The notes beneath the pieces are model-generated. The model did not search any database. It saw nothing but the letters and a program-made list of their open reading frames with translations, and was not told the origin of the DNA. The translations under genes were made by a program, and so were the position numbers. DNA of 50,951 nucleotides from Nocardia coubleae NBRC 108252 (GTDB lineage Bacteria > Actinomycetota > Actinomycetes > Mycobacteriales > Mycobacteriaceae): the NCBI RefSeq assembly GCF_001612805.1, contig NZ_BDBD01000023.1:1-50951 (forward strand), in the 5' to 3' direction. Below are positions 22,928-31,390 of the stretch, one piece after another; position 1 is the first letter of the stretch; each line of letters starts with the position of its first letter.

Positions 22928-25900
22928 GCGCGCCGCAGACGCGGCACCGGGATACCACGGTCGGGACCGATACCACGGTCCCGGCCACGGGTGCCGCCCT
23001 CGACGGCGGCACCTACGAGGTGCTGCGTACCCGACTGCGCGAGCAGGCGGCCGAATTGGCCGCACGCTGTGAAGAACTCAACAACCGCAGGATCGAGAAC
23101 TTCGGCGGCATCGAGCTGGCTCTGACCGGTACCGAACACATCCGCACCGAACACAACTGCGTTCCCCGCGACATCGTCGCCGTGGGCGATGGCCGAATGC
23201 TGTTCGGCTACAACGTCTTCCTCGGACTGAAGCCACAGACCGAAGTCGACGACGTCTTCGCCGCGCACCGCTTCCACCACGGCGGTACCGAATTCGCTTT
23301 CAGCACAGCCGAATCGACGGGCTTGCTCGACGACCCACGGTTTCAGCGCGACTTCGCCGAACTGTACCGGTACTACACCCAGACCCGGCTGCTGCAATTG
23401 CGCCGGATCGACGGGCGGATACTCGCGGTCTTCCAGACCGGGCAGCGCACCGACGACATCAAGGTGCTGCGTTGGCGCGTCGCGGCTACCGGCGAAGTCG
23501 GTTATCTCGACAATCGCGGCGAGCGCGACCATGTGTTCCCGCCCCCGCACGAGTTCACCTGGGTCGAGACAACCCGCGACGATCAGGTGCCCGGTCGTCA
23601 CCCGCACCTGTCCGTCCTCGGCAAGGTGTTCGTCGAGACGCTCGGCGGCACACTCACCGTCAAGGTGGAGAACAACACCGAGATCGGCACCGGGATCTAC
23701 TCCGAGCCGGTCGACGAGCCCCTGCAGAGCCTCGCCGACGCCGACGTGCACTACGCCGAGGTCGGTGCGCTGATCCTGCTTCGCATCCGGCCCTACAACG
23801 AAACAGTGTGGCGTCACCTGGTTTTCAATACGCGCACCCGTACCGTAGTGCGCCTCGACGGTATCGGTTTGTCGTGTCGCCTACTGCCCGAGGACCAGGG
23901 CATCGTCTTCCCCGGCGGCTACTACCTGGAAACCGGCGTCCACAAGGTCTTCGACACCGCCGTCACCGACCTCGAATACGAACGCACCGTCCGCGCCGCC
24001 AACGGTGAGGATGTGCTCTACGTCTTCCACGCACGCTCGGAGGGTCGCTCACTCCTGCTGCCCTACAACCTGATCCGCAAACAGGTCACCACACCGATCA
24101 CCTGCCACGGATACTCTCTGTTCGACGACGGCACCATGGTGGTCTTCCGGGCGATCTCGGAAGAACCGACGCGCGTGCACACGATGCAGATCTGGCAGAC
24201 ACCGTTCGTCGCGGACACCCACGCCACCCGCGCACCGACCGGCGACACGGCGTTGTCGCGGATCGGGAACGCCGAACTGGTCCGCGGTATCTCGGACTGT
24301 CTGTCGGTGACCAGGATGGTCGCCGACATGGCGGCGACGACCGACGTGTTCGAGGCCGTCATCGCCGCCTGCGTCCGCACCGCGGACCACCACCATTGGC
24401 TCACCGATCCGGAGTTCGGCGGGCTGGCCGAGTCGCTGTCCGCCGTCCGGGCCACCGCCGACCAGGTCGTCGAGGAATTCGCGAAGGTCGAAGCCAGGAC
24501 CGCACAGGCCGCGGCGGCGGTGCACGAGGCGGGCGAACAGGTCGCCACCCTGGTCCGCACCGGCGGTGGGCACAGCTCCGCGCGGGGCTGGGTCGAGGAG
24601 CTCACGGCCCTGCGTCGCGCGGCGGGACAGGTCGAGACATTGCGCGAGTTGCGCTACGTGGACCCCGACCGTGTCGACGAGCTGGCCGCGACGGTCGCGG
24701 CCGCGCTCGACGACGCCAGTCTTCGTTGTGTCGAATTCCTCAGCACCGCTGATGCTTTCGATGATTACGTGACCTCCATCGCGCAGGTCACCCAGCAGGC
24801 CGCCGAGATCGGCACCGTGGCCGAAGCCGCCCCGATCCAGGAGTGGCTGGCCGAGCAGACCGATGGCCTGCAGACCGTCATCGAGGTCGTCACCGGCCTC
24901 GAGATCGGTGACGCGACCCTGCGGACCGGCATTCTCGAGCGCGTCGCCACGACGCTGGCCTCGGCCAACCGGGCCCGCGCCACCGTGACGGCGCGACGCT
25001 CGGAGCTGGCCGCGTCCGAGGGACGCGCCGAGTTCGCCGCCGAGTACGCGCTACTCGGACAGGCGGTCAGCGGCGCGCTCGCCGCGACCGACAGTCCGGA
25101 GGCCTGCGACCACCAGGTGTCGACGCTGCTGTCGCGGATCGAAGGACTGGAAACGCGCTTCGGAGCGATCGACGATTTCGCCGAATGGATCGCGAGCAGC
25201 CGTGAGGACATCTACGAAGCCTTCGCCGCCCGCAAACAGCACCTTCTCGACGACCGAGCGCAGCGCGCCCGTCGACTCCTCGACTCCGCGCGGCGGATGC
25301 TGTCGACCATCGAACGACGCAGCCGGACTCTGTCCTCAGCGGACGAGGTCAACGGCTATTTCGCCGCCGATCCGATGGTGCTGCGACTGCGCACGGCGAC
25401 CAGCGACTTGCGCGCCGCCGGTGAGGTGGTCGCCGCGGAAGAACTCGACGGCCGGATCAAGACGGCGCGACAGGAAGCCGGTCGGGTGCTGCGCGACCGG
25501 CACGACCTCTACTCCGACGGCGGTCGGACGATCCGCCTCGGCAGGCATCGGTTCGCGGTCACCACCGCCGAACCCGAGCTCGCGCTGGTCCCGCACGGTG
25601 ACTCGCTGGTCTTCGCCGTCAACGGCACCGACTACCGGGAGCCGCTGTCCGCGGGTGAATTCGGGCCGGACGCCGCGGGTCTGTGGTCACAGCTGCTGGT
25701 GTCGGAGAACGCACAGATGTATCGGGGCGAGTTCCTCGCGACCTCGATCCTGGCCGACGTGGAGGGAGCGCCGGCCGGGCTCGAGCGGCTACACGACGCG
25801 GCGGCGGGGGGCACCCTCGACGCGCTCGTGCGTGCGGTGGCGCGGCAACGCTATGACGAGGGCTACCAGCTCGGTGTGCACGATCACGACGCCACACTGA

Positions 25901-27954
25901 TCCTGGATGCGTTGCTGCGGATGCGTGCGGGCGCGGGTCTGTTGCATTACCGGCCGGTCGACCGGGCCGCGGCGCAGTTGTGGTGGCAGTTCGGCGGACC
26001 CGACTGGCAGCCACACGATCCGCAGGCGCACGCGGGCTGGACAACTCGCATCCGCTCGACTGCACGCGCCGCCGAGTATTTCGCGGACCCGCGCGCACGA
26101 GCGGACACGATCGAGGAATTGACCTGTGCCGTCGGCGAATTCGTGGAGCGACTCGCACTGGTCGACGTCGACCCGTCGCTGGCGGCCGGCTACCTGTTCC
26201 AGGAAATCGCCCAGACCCCCGCCGGCTTCGTCACCGCCGCTCCCGCGCGACATTTCTGTGCCCGATTCCGGAAGCATCTCGATGCCGCCGATCCCAGTGC
26301 CTACGCGGACCTACGTCGCGATATCGCGTCCTTCGACGACGACCTGCCGCGCAGATACCACCTCGTCCGCACCTGGCTGCGGGCGTTCGCCGAAAGTCGC
26401 GGCGACACAGAGCTGTTCGAGTATCTGGACGAAGCTGTCGCGATCGAGCTCGGGGGCGACGACATGCACCGCTACGACCACGAAGCCGAACTGACCACCA
26501 GCGTCGACGGACTGCTGGGCGAACACCCCACCCTCACCGGCGGATCACTACCGGTGCGGCTCGCCGAACTGACCGCGCGGGCACACCGTTTCCGCATCGA
26601 GACGGTTCCCGCCTTCCGCGAGCACCTACGACGACGCGACGCGCTGCTCGCCGCCCAGCGACAGCGGTTGCGCCTCGACGACTACAAACCGGCCGTGCTG
26701 AGCGGGTTCGTGCGCAACCGTTTGCTCGACGAGGTCTATCTGCCGCTGATCGGCGACAACCTGGCCCGCCAGCTCGGCACCCCGGCCGAGGCGGGTGGCG
26801 CGGTCCAGTCCGGACTGCTGCTGCTCATCTCGCCGCCCGGCTACGGCAAGACCACGCTCATGGAGTACGTCGCCGCACGACTCGGCCTGATCTTCGTCAA
26901 GGTCGACGGGCCGGCCCTGGGTCATGCGGTGCGATCGCTCGATCCTGCGGCCGCCCCGAACGCCACCGCCCGGCGCGAGGTCGAGAAGATCGACTTCGCC
27001 CTCGAACTCGGCAACAACGTGCTGCTCTACCTGGACGATATCCAGCACACCTCGCCCGAACTCCTGCAGAAGTTCATTTCCCTCTGCGATGCCCAACGGC
27101 GCATGGAAGGCGTGTGGAACGGGGAGGCACGCACCTACGATCTGCGCGGCAAACGGTTCGCGGTCTGCATGGCCGGTAACCCCTACACCGAACAGGGCAA
27201 ACGCTTCCGCGTTCCGGACATGCTCGCCAACCGTGCCGATGTCTGGAACCTCGGCGAGGTGCTGTCGGGCCGCGACGACCTGTTCGCGCTCAGCTACGTC
27301 GAGAACGCGCTCACGACCAATCCCGTCCTCGCGCCGCTGGCCGCGCGCGGACGCACCGATCTCGAACTGCTCCTGCGTCTGGCCTCCGGTGACGACACCG
27401 CGCGGACCGACCAGCTCACCCACCCATACTCGCCCGCCGAACTGGCCGACATCCGTTCGGTGCTGCGCAAAGTGCTGCACGTGCGTGCGGTCGTCCTGGC
27501 CGTCAACCGGGCCTACATCGCCTCGGCCGCCACCACCGACACCGCCCGCACCGAGCCGCCGTTCCAGCTGCAGGGCTCCTACCGCGATATGAACGGACTC
27601 ACCAGCCGCATCGTGTCGGTGATGAACGACGAAGAACTCGAGACCCTGATCGACGACCACTACCGCGGCGAGGCCCAAACCCTCGCCGCGGGTGCGGAGG
27701 CCAATCTGCTCAAACTGGCCGAACTCCGCGGTCGCGTCACACCCGAGCAAGCCGTTCGCTGGGAGCAGGTCAAGTCCGCCTACGTGCGCGAGCTGGCACT
27801 CGGTGGCAGCGACGACGACGCCCTCGTACGGGCTGTCGGTGGCCTCGGCCTGTTGGCCGACCGCCTCGGCGCCGTGGAAACCGCCATCCGGGGAATCGCG
27901 GACAGCCAGCCGACGGGCAACCACGCAGCCCCCCGAGCCTGGCACCGATCGTGA
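22924..27954 (+). CDS. Giant DUF3686/AAA ATPase ('DNA repair ATPase' family)
   Basis: 1,676 residues. The N-terminus contains the family's CEELNNRRIENFGGIELALT, then a long DUF3686 beta-rich region (residues about 100-430). A helical middle section follows (about 440-850, many Ala/Glu/Arg heptads). One C-terminal AAA module carries Walker A GYGKTT at 1306-1311, Walker B LLYLDDIQH with Asp1371-Asp1372, and the sensor-1 region MAGNPYTEQGKRF. No nuclease motif or membrane helix is seen, so the common label 'DNA repair ATPase' has no support here. In proteobacteria the family sits beside YqiJK flotillins, as it does here. A membrane-remodelling or chaperone-like motor acting on flotillin assemblies is my inference. 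Confidence 0.85.
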   Translation: MSAPQTRHRDTTVGTDTTVPATGAALDGGTYEVLRTRLREQAAELAARCEELNNRRIENFGGIELALTGTEHIRTEHNCVPRDIVAVGDGRMLFGYNVFLGLKPQTEVDDVFAAHRFHHGGTEFAFSTAESTGLLDDPRFQRDFAELYRYYTQTRLLQLRRIDGRILAVFQTGQRTDDIKVLRWRVAATGEVGYLDNRGERDHVFPPPHEFTWVETTRDDQVPGRHPHLSVLGKVFVETLGGTLTVKVENNTEIGTGIYSEPVDEPLQSLADADVHYAEVGALILLRIRPYNETVWRHLVFNTRTRTVVRLDGIGLSCRLLPEDQGIVFPGGYYLETGVHKVFDTAVTDLEYERTVRAANGEDVLYVFHARSEGRSLLLPYNLIRKQVTTPITCHGYSLFDDGTMVVFRAISEEPTRVHTMQIWQTPFVADTHATRAPTGDTALSRIGNAELVRGISDCLSVTRMVADMAATTDVFEAVIAACVRTADHHHWLTDPEFGGLAESLSAVRATADQVVEEFAKVEARTAQAAAAVHEAGEQVATLVRTGGGHSSARGWVEELTALRRAAGQVETLRELRYVDPDRVDELAATVAAALDDASLRCVEFLSTADAFDDYVTSIAQVTQQAAEIGTVAEAAPIQEWLAEQTDGLQTVIEVVTGLEIGDATLRTGILERVATTLASANRARATVTARRSELAASEGRAEFAAEYALLGQAVSGALAATDSPEACDHQVSTLLSRIEGLETRFGAIDDFAEWIASSREDIYEAFAARKQHLLDDRAQRARRLLDSARRMLSTIERRSRTLSSADEVNGYFAADPMVLRLRTATSDLRAAGEVVAAEELDGRIKTARQEAGRVLRDRHDLYSDGGRTIRLGRHRFAVTTAEPELALVPHGDSLVFAVNGTDYREPLSAGEFGPDAAGLWSQLLVSENAQMYRGEFLATSILADVEGAPAGLERLHDAAAGGTLDALVRAVARQRYDEGYQLGVHDHDATLILDALLRMRAGAGLLHYRPVDRAAAQLWWQFGGPDWQPHDPQAHAGWTTRIRSTARAAEYFADPRARADTIEELTCAVGEFVERLALVDVDPSLAAGYLFQEIAQTPAGFVTAAPARHFCARFRKHLDAADPSAYADLRRDIASFDDDLPRRYHLVRTWLRAFAESRGDTELFEYLDEAVAIELGGDDMHRYDHEAELTTSVDGLLGEHPTLTGGSLPVRLAELTARAHRFRIETVPAFREHLRRRDALLAAQRQRLRLDDYKPAVLSGFVRNRLLDEVYLPLIGDNLARQLGTPAEAGGAVQSGLLLLISPPGYGKTTLMEYVAARLGLIFVKVDGPALGHAVRSLDPAAAPNATARREVEKIDFALELGNNVLLYLDDIQHTSPELLQKFISLCDAQRRMEGVWNGEARTYDLRGKRFAVCMAGNPYTEQGKRFRVPDMLANRADVWNLGEVLSGRDDLFALSYVENALTTNPVLAPLAARGRTDLELLLRLASGDDTARTDQLTHPYSPAELADIRSVLRKVLHVRAVVLAVNRAYIASAATTDTARTEPPFQLQGSYRDMNGLTSRIVSVMNDEELETLIDDHYRGEAQTLAAGAEANLLKLAELRGRVTPEQAVRWEQVKSAYVRELALGGSDDDALVRAVGGLGLLADRLGAVETAIRGIADSQPTGNHAAPRAWHRS

Positions 27955-28040
27955 TCGCCTTCGCTCGATCCGGCTCGCTCGGTGATGGCGGACATTCGCG
28001 ACCCCTGCCGGGGCGGCTGTCGTGCGTCTCGCCGGTATGC

Positions 28041-28152
28041 CCCGGTTTGCGGTGGCAGCGGCTCTTGCGGCATCTTTACGGGTAGGTGCGCCGGGAAGTC
28101 TGGTCGGCAACCCGGCTCGAGCTCCGTCGAGTCGGGTTCGATCGGCGACGGG
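28041..28152 (+). ncRNA. Structured leader RNA, copy 2, upstream of nhaA (cation riboswitch candidate)
   Basis: The core at 28065-28109 is the partner of copy 1 (six differences in 45). It is followed by a 12-pair hairpin (28109-28120 with 28127-28138, one G-U pair). CCCG at 28041-28044 can pair with CGGG at 28149-28152, so the closing helix covaries with copy 1. The nhaA ATG is 80 nt beyond the element, close to the spacing in copy 1. The position directly before an NhaA antiporter is that of the nhaA-I class of Li+/Na+ riboswitch candidates; I cannot confirm membership without a covariance model. Confidence 0.7.
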
Positions 28153-28231
28153 TAATGGTCTTGCTACGACTGCGCACCACGCACGACACTTCCGCACAGG
28201 TCATCGGCCACGGGTTTCCGGTAGGCGACCG

Positions 28232-29539
28232 ATGAGTCCGTCGACACGACGTACCGTCCTGTCTCGCGGCAGCTGGCCGGAGTCACGCCGGATCGCCTCG
28301 GTACTGCGCAGCGAGACGGTCGGCGGCGTGTTGCTGATGGTCGCCGCCGTCATCGCGCTCATCTGGGCCAACACGCCCTTGGCCGATGCCTACGCCGCGC
28401 TGCGTGACTTCCACATCGGCCCGTCGGCGCTGCACCTCGACCTCTCGCTGAGTGAATGGGCCGCCGACGGGCTGCTGGCCATCTTCTTCTTCGTCGTCGG
28501 CCTCGAACTCAAACGCGAGTTCGTCGCGGGCGACCTGCGTGACCCCCGCCGGGCGGCACTTCCGGTAGTCGCCGCCGTCGGTGGCATGGCCGTCCCCGCG
28601 ATCATCTATGTCCTGATCAACCGGGGCGGCGCGGCAGGAGCACTCGACGGCTGGGCCATCCCGACCGCGACCGACATCGCCTTCGCTCTCGCCGTACTCG
28701 CGGTGATAACCACCCACCTGCCCGCCGCGCTACGCACCTTCCTGCTCACGCTCGCCGTGGTCGACGACCTGCTCGCCGTCACCGTCATCGCGATCTTCTA
28801 CACCAGCGAGCTGGAGCTGCCGTACCTGATGCTCGCTCTCGTGCCGATCGCATTGTTCGCGCTGGCCGTGCAACGGCGCATCAGCTCGCCATTGCTCCTG
28901 GTCCCGCTCGCGGTGCTCGCATGGTGGCTGGTGCATCTGTCCGGTGTTCACGCCACGGTCGCCGGCGTGCTGCTCGGTTTCACCGTTCCGGTCCTTGCCA
29001 GATCCGGCGCTCCCGACGAACACGGGCCCGCCGAACGATTCGAACATCGCATCCGGCCGCTGTCCGCCGGATTCGCCGTTCCGGTGTTCGCGTTCTTCGC
29101 CGCCGGCGTCACCGTCGGCGGGCTGAGTGGGCTCACCGATTCCCTCGGCGATCCGGTGACCATCGGAATCGCCGTCGGCCTGGTGGCGGGCAAGCTCATC
29201 GGAATCACGGCCACGACGTACCTCACGGCGAAACTCACCCGCGCCGAACTCGATTCCGAACTGTCCTGGATAGATGTCGCCGGCGTCGCACTGCTGGGCG
29301 GCATCGGATTCACGGTCTCGCTCCTCGTCGGCGAACTCGCGTTCGCGGGTGACCATCTGCGTGGTGATCACGTCCGCATCGGCGTGCTGTTCGGCACGGT
29401 CACCGCCGCCGTCCTCGCCACCATCGTGCTGCGCGCGCGAAACCGGGTGTATCGCACGCTCGCCGAGGCGGAGTCACGTGACGAAGACGGCGACGGTGTG
29501 CCCGACGTCTACCAACGCCCTCCGACCACCGACACATAG
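28232..29539 (+). CDS. nhaA: Na+/H+ antiporter NhaA
   Basis: 435 residues, about 12 membrane helices. The ion-binding aspartates are present: VVDDLLAV with Asp178-Asp179 (equivalent to E. coli Asp163-Asp164), and Asp148 in TATDIAFALAVL. FFFVVGLELKREFVAGDLRD and GGIGFTVSLLVGELAF are further NhaA hallmarks. It exports Na+ or Li+ in exchange for protons. I start at ATG 28232 (MSPSTRRTV); the frame stays open upstream but would translate the structured leader. The C-terminus ends in a DEDGDGVPDVYQ segment, a DxDGDGxxD calcium-loop-like motif unusual for NhaA. It stands 48 nt before the TerD gene and may be co-transcribed with it. Confidence 0.95.
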   Translation: MSPSTRRTVLSRGSWPESRRIASVLRSETVGGVLLMVAAVIALIWANTPLADAYAALRDFHIGPSALHLDLSLSEWAADGLLAIFFFVVGLELKREFVAGDLRDPRRAALPVVAAVGGMAVPAIIYVLINRGGAAGALDGWAIPTATDIAFALAVLAVITTHLPAALRTFLLTLAVVDDLLAVTVIAIFYTSELELPYLMLALVPIALFALAVQRRISSPLLLVPLAVLAWWLVHLSGVHATVAGVLLGFTVPVLARSGAPDEHGPAERFEHRIRPLSAGFAVPVFAFFAAGVTVGGLSGLTDSLGDPVTIGIAVGLVAGKLIGITATTYLTAKLTRAELDSELSWIDVAGVALLGGIGFTVSLLVGELAFAGDHLRGDHVRIGVLFGTVTAAVLATIVLRARNRVYRTLAEAESRDEDGDGVPDVYQRPPTTDT

Positions 29540-29587
29540 TCCGGCCCGCCCGTTACCGCCCGTCGACCGCTCGCCGAGGAGCATCGT

Positions 29588-30112
29588 ATGACCGGAGCGC
29601 TCACCCACGCCCTGCGAGGGCCGTTGCGCCACATCACCATCGGATTGGGCAGGGACACGACCAGTGCACCCGACTCGTCCCCCGACGACATCGACGCCGC
29701 GGCGCTGTCCTATGTCGGGCACCGGCTCGTCGACATCGCCTTCAACGAACAGACGACCTCACGCGACGGAGCGATCCGGCACCTCGGCAACGACGTGACA
29801 GGCGACGATGAAACCCTCGTTGTCGACCTGGCCCGGCTCAACCCGATGATCACCACGATCATGTTCATCGCGACCTGCCACGCCGATCGAGGATTTCACC
29901 GGATCGGCAGCGGCTTCTGCCGGGTGGTCGACACTCTCGCGGGCACCGAACTGGCCCGCATCGAGCTGGCCAGCGCCCGATCCCACACCGGCCTGATACT
30001 CGGAAAGCTGCACCCGTCGAAGGGACAGTGGGCGTTCCACTGGATCGATGAACCGATCTGGGCCCAGCACGTCGTCACCGCCATCCCGCAGCTCACCAGG
30101 CATCTCGGCTGA
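29588..30112 (+). CDS. TerD-family stress protein
   Basis: 174 residues, one TerD/CABP domain: DDIDAAALSYVGHRLVDIAF, then TSRDGAIRHLGNDVTGDDET, LVVDLARLNPMITTIMFIAT and a FCRVVDTLAGTELARIEL segment. These match the strands around the two Ca2+ sites of TerD proteins, but the usual GLGWD entry reads GLGRD and some acidic ligands may be altered, so calcium binding should not be assumed. TerD proteins belong to tellurite-resistance and general envelope or phage-stress systems. No other ter gene is nearby. Its stop overlaps the AftC-like start by one base (TGATG), so the two are translationally coupled. Confidence 0.85.
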   Translation: MTGALTHALRGPLRHITIGLGRDTTSAPDSSPDDIDAAALSYVGHRLVDIAFNEQTTSRDGAIRHLGNDVTGDDETLVVDLARLNPMITTIMFIATCHADRGFHRIGSGFCRVVDTLAGTELARIELASARSHTGLILGKLHPSKGQWAFHWIDEPIWAQHVVTAIPQLTRHLG

Positions 30113-31359
30113 TGGCGCGCAACCTGTTCGACAAGGCCGAGCGCAGCGCGGGCCAGGTCGTCAAGTCGGTGATGTGGCCGCTGGCTCTCGTCACGGCGGC
30201 GGACATGGTCTTCACCAAGGCGCTACCGGGCCATCACACCAATGATTTCAAACCGGTCTACACGGCGGTCGCCGCGTTCCTGCGCGGCGAACCCGTCTAC
30301 ACGGCGAACCTGTCGTCGGTGGACCCGCACTACCTGTATCCGCCCGGTGGCACCCTGCTGTTGACGCCGATCGGATTGCTCGACGAGCCGACCGGCCGAA
30401 CCGTGTTCCTGTTCCTCAACCTGTTCGCCGCGATCGCGGCGATCCATCTGCTGTTGCGGATGTTCGGTTACAGCTGGCGCTCACCGATGGCGCCGGTCGC
30501 CTACTTCGCGCTGTTTCTGTCCGAGGCGCTCGTCAACACCCTCACGTTCGGTAACGTGAACGGACTGTTCTTCCTCGCCGAAGTCGTGTTCCTGGTTCTG
30601 CTCCTACGGCGTCGAAACATCGCCGCCGGTCTAGTTCTGGGCGTGACGATCGCGATCAAACCGATCCTCGTACCACTGCTGCTCCTCCCCGCCGTGCGCC
30701 GCCAGTGGTCGACCGTCCTGATCGCCGTGGCGATGCCGCTGCTCACCACCGCGATCGCGTGGCCACTCGCCGCCGACCCCGGCCGCTACTTCGTGCACAA
30801 CCTCCCCTACAGCCTGCAGGTTCGCGACTACTACAACTCCTCGATCTCCGGCTTCGGCGCCTATTACGGCCTGCCGCCGACCGCGGTACTGCTCACCCGT
30901 GGGCTGCTCGCGGTCCTGGTCGCGATCAGTCTGTGGCTGTTGTGGCGCTACTACAGAAACCAGGAACTGTTCTTCGTCACCACGGCTTCCGGTGTTCTGC
31001 TCACCGCCGAGTACTCGCTGAGTTCGCTCGGCCAACAGTACTATTCGATGTTCTTGTTCCCGTTCCTGTTCACCGTCGTCCTCGCCAACTCCGTGCTGCG
31101 GAACTGGGTCGCCTGGCTCGCCGTCTTCGGCTTCACCAGCTACGAAACCTGGTTGCTGTTCCGATGGCCCGCCTTCGGACGCAATCTCGAGTACTCGCGG
31201 GCGACCTTCAGCTGGGTACTGCTGCTGATCGTCGTGTTCTGTGTCCTCGGTGACCGCTACCTGACCGCACGCCGCGAGCATCGGCTCGCTCACGGGATCG
31301 ACCCGATCCGTTCGGCCCCGGACTTTCCGGTACCGGACATCGAACGTCACCACGTATGA
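30112..31359 (+). CDS. AftC-like GT87 alpha-(1->3)-arabinofuranosyltransferase
   Basis: 415 residues, a GT-C fold membrane glycosyltransferase with about ten helices. Near the N-terminus NDFKPVYTAVAAFLRGEPVY and DPHYLYPPGGTLLLTPIGLL match mycobacterial AftC (TDDFKPVYRAV..., VDPHYLYPPGGTLL); the Asp in NDFKP is the catalytic-type residue on the first periplasmic loop. YYNSSISGFGAYYGLP and GQQYYSMFLFPFLFTVVL also match. AftC adds branching alpha-1,3-arabinofuranose to arabinogalactan and lipoarabinomannan from decaprenyl-phosphoarabinose. Whether this is the sole AftC or a paralogue cannot be told. Its placement after nhaA and terD rather than with cell-wall genes is notable. Confidence 0.82.
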   Translation: MARNLFDKAERSAGQVVKSVMWPLALVTAADMVFTKALPGHHTNDFKPVYTAVAAFLRGEPVYTANLSSVDPHYLYPPGGTLLLTPIGLLDEPTGRTVFLFLNLFAAIAAIHLLLRMFGYSWRSPMAPVAYFALFLSEALVNTLTFGNVNGLFFLAEVVFLVLLLRRRNIAAGLVLGVTIAIKPILVPLLLLPAVRRQWSTVLIAVAMPLLTTAIAWPLAADPGRYFVHNLPYSLQVRDYYNSSISGFGAYYGLPPTAVLLTRGLLAVLVAISLWLLWRYYRNQELFFVTTASGVLLTAEYSLSSLGQQYYSMFLFPFLFTVVLANSVLRNWVAWLAVFGFTSYETWLLFRWPAFGRNLEYSRATFSWVLLLIVVFCVLGDRYLTARREHRLAHGIDPIRSAPDFPVPDIERHHV

Positions 31360-31365
31360 CTGGCC

Positions 31366-31390
31366 CCCGGACAAACTAGATTTTGTCGGG
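31366..31390. terminator. Bidirectional terminator hairpin
   Basis: CCCGGACAAA (31366-31375) pairs with TTTGTCGGG (31382-31390) with one bulged G and a 6-nt loop. It sits between the convergent AftC-like and TetR stops and overlaps the last codons of the TetR gene. The A- and T-rich arm ends make it serviceable in both directions. Confidence 0.6.

Noticed and set aside
28022..28231. N-terminal extension of NhaA by 70 residues
   Set aside because: These codons lie in the structured leader RNA, and the peptide is unlike any NhaA N-terminus; the ATG at 28232 gives the normal protein length.
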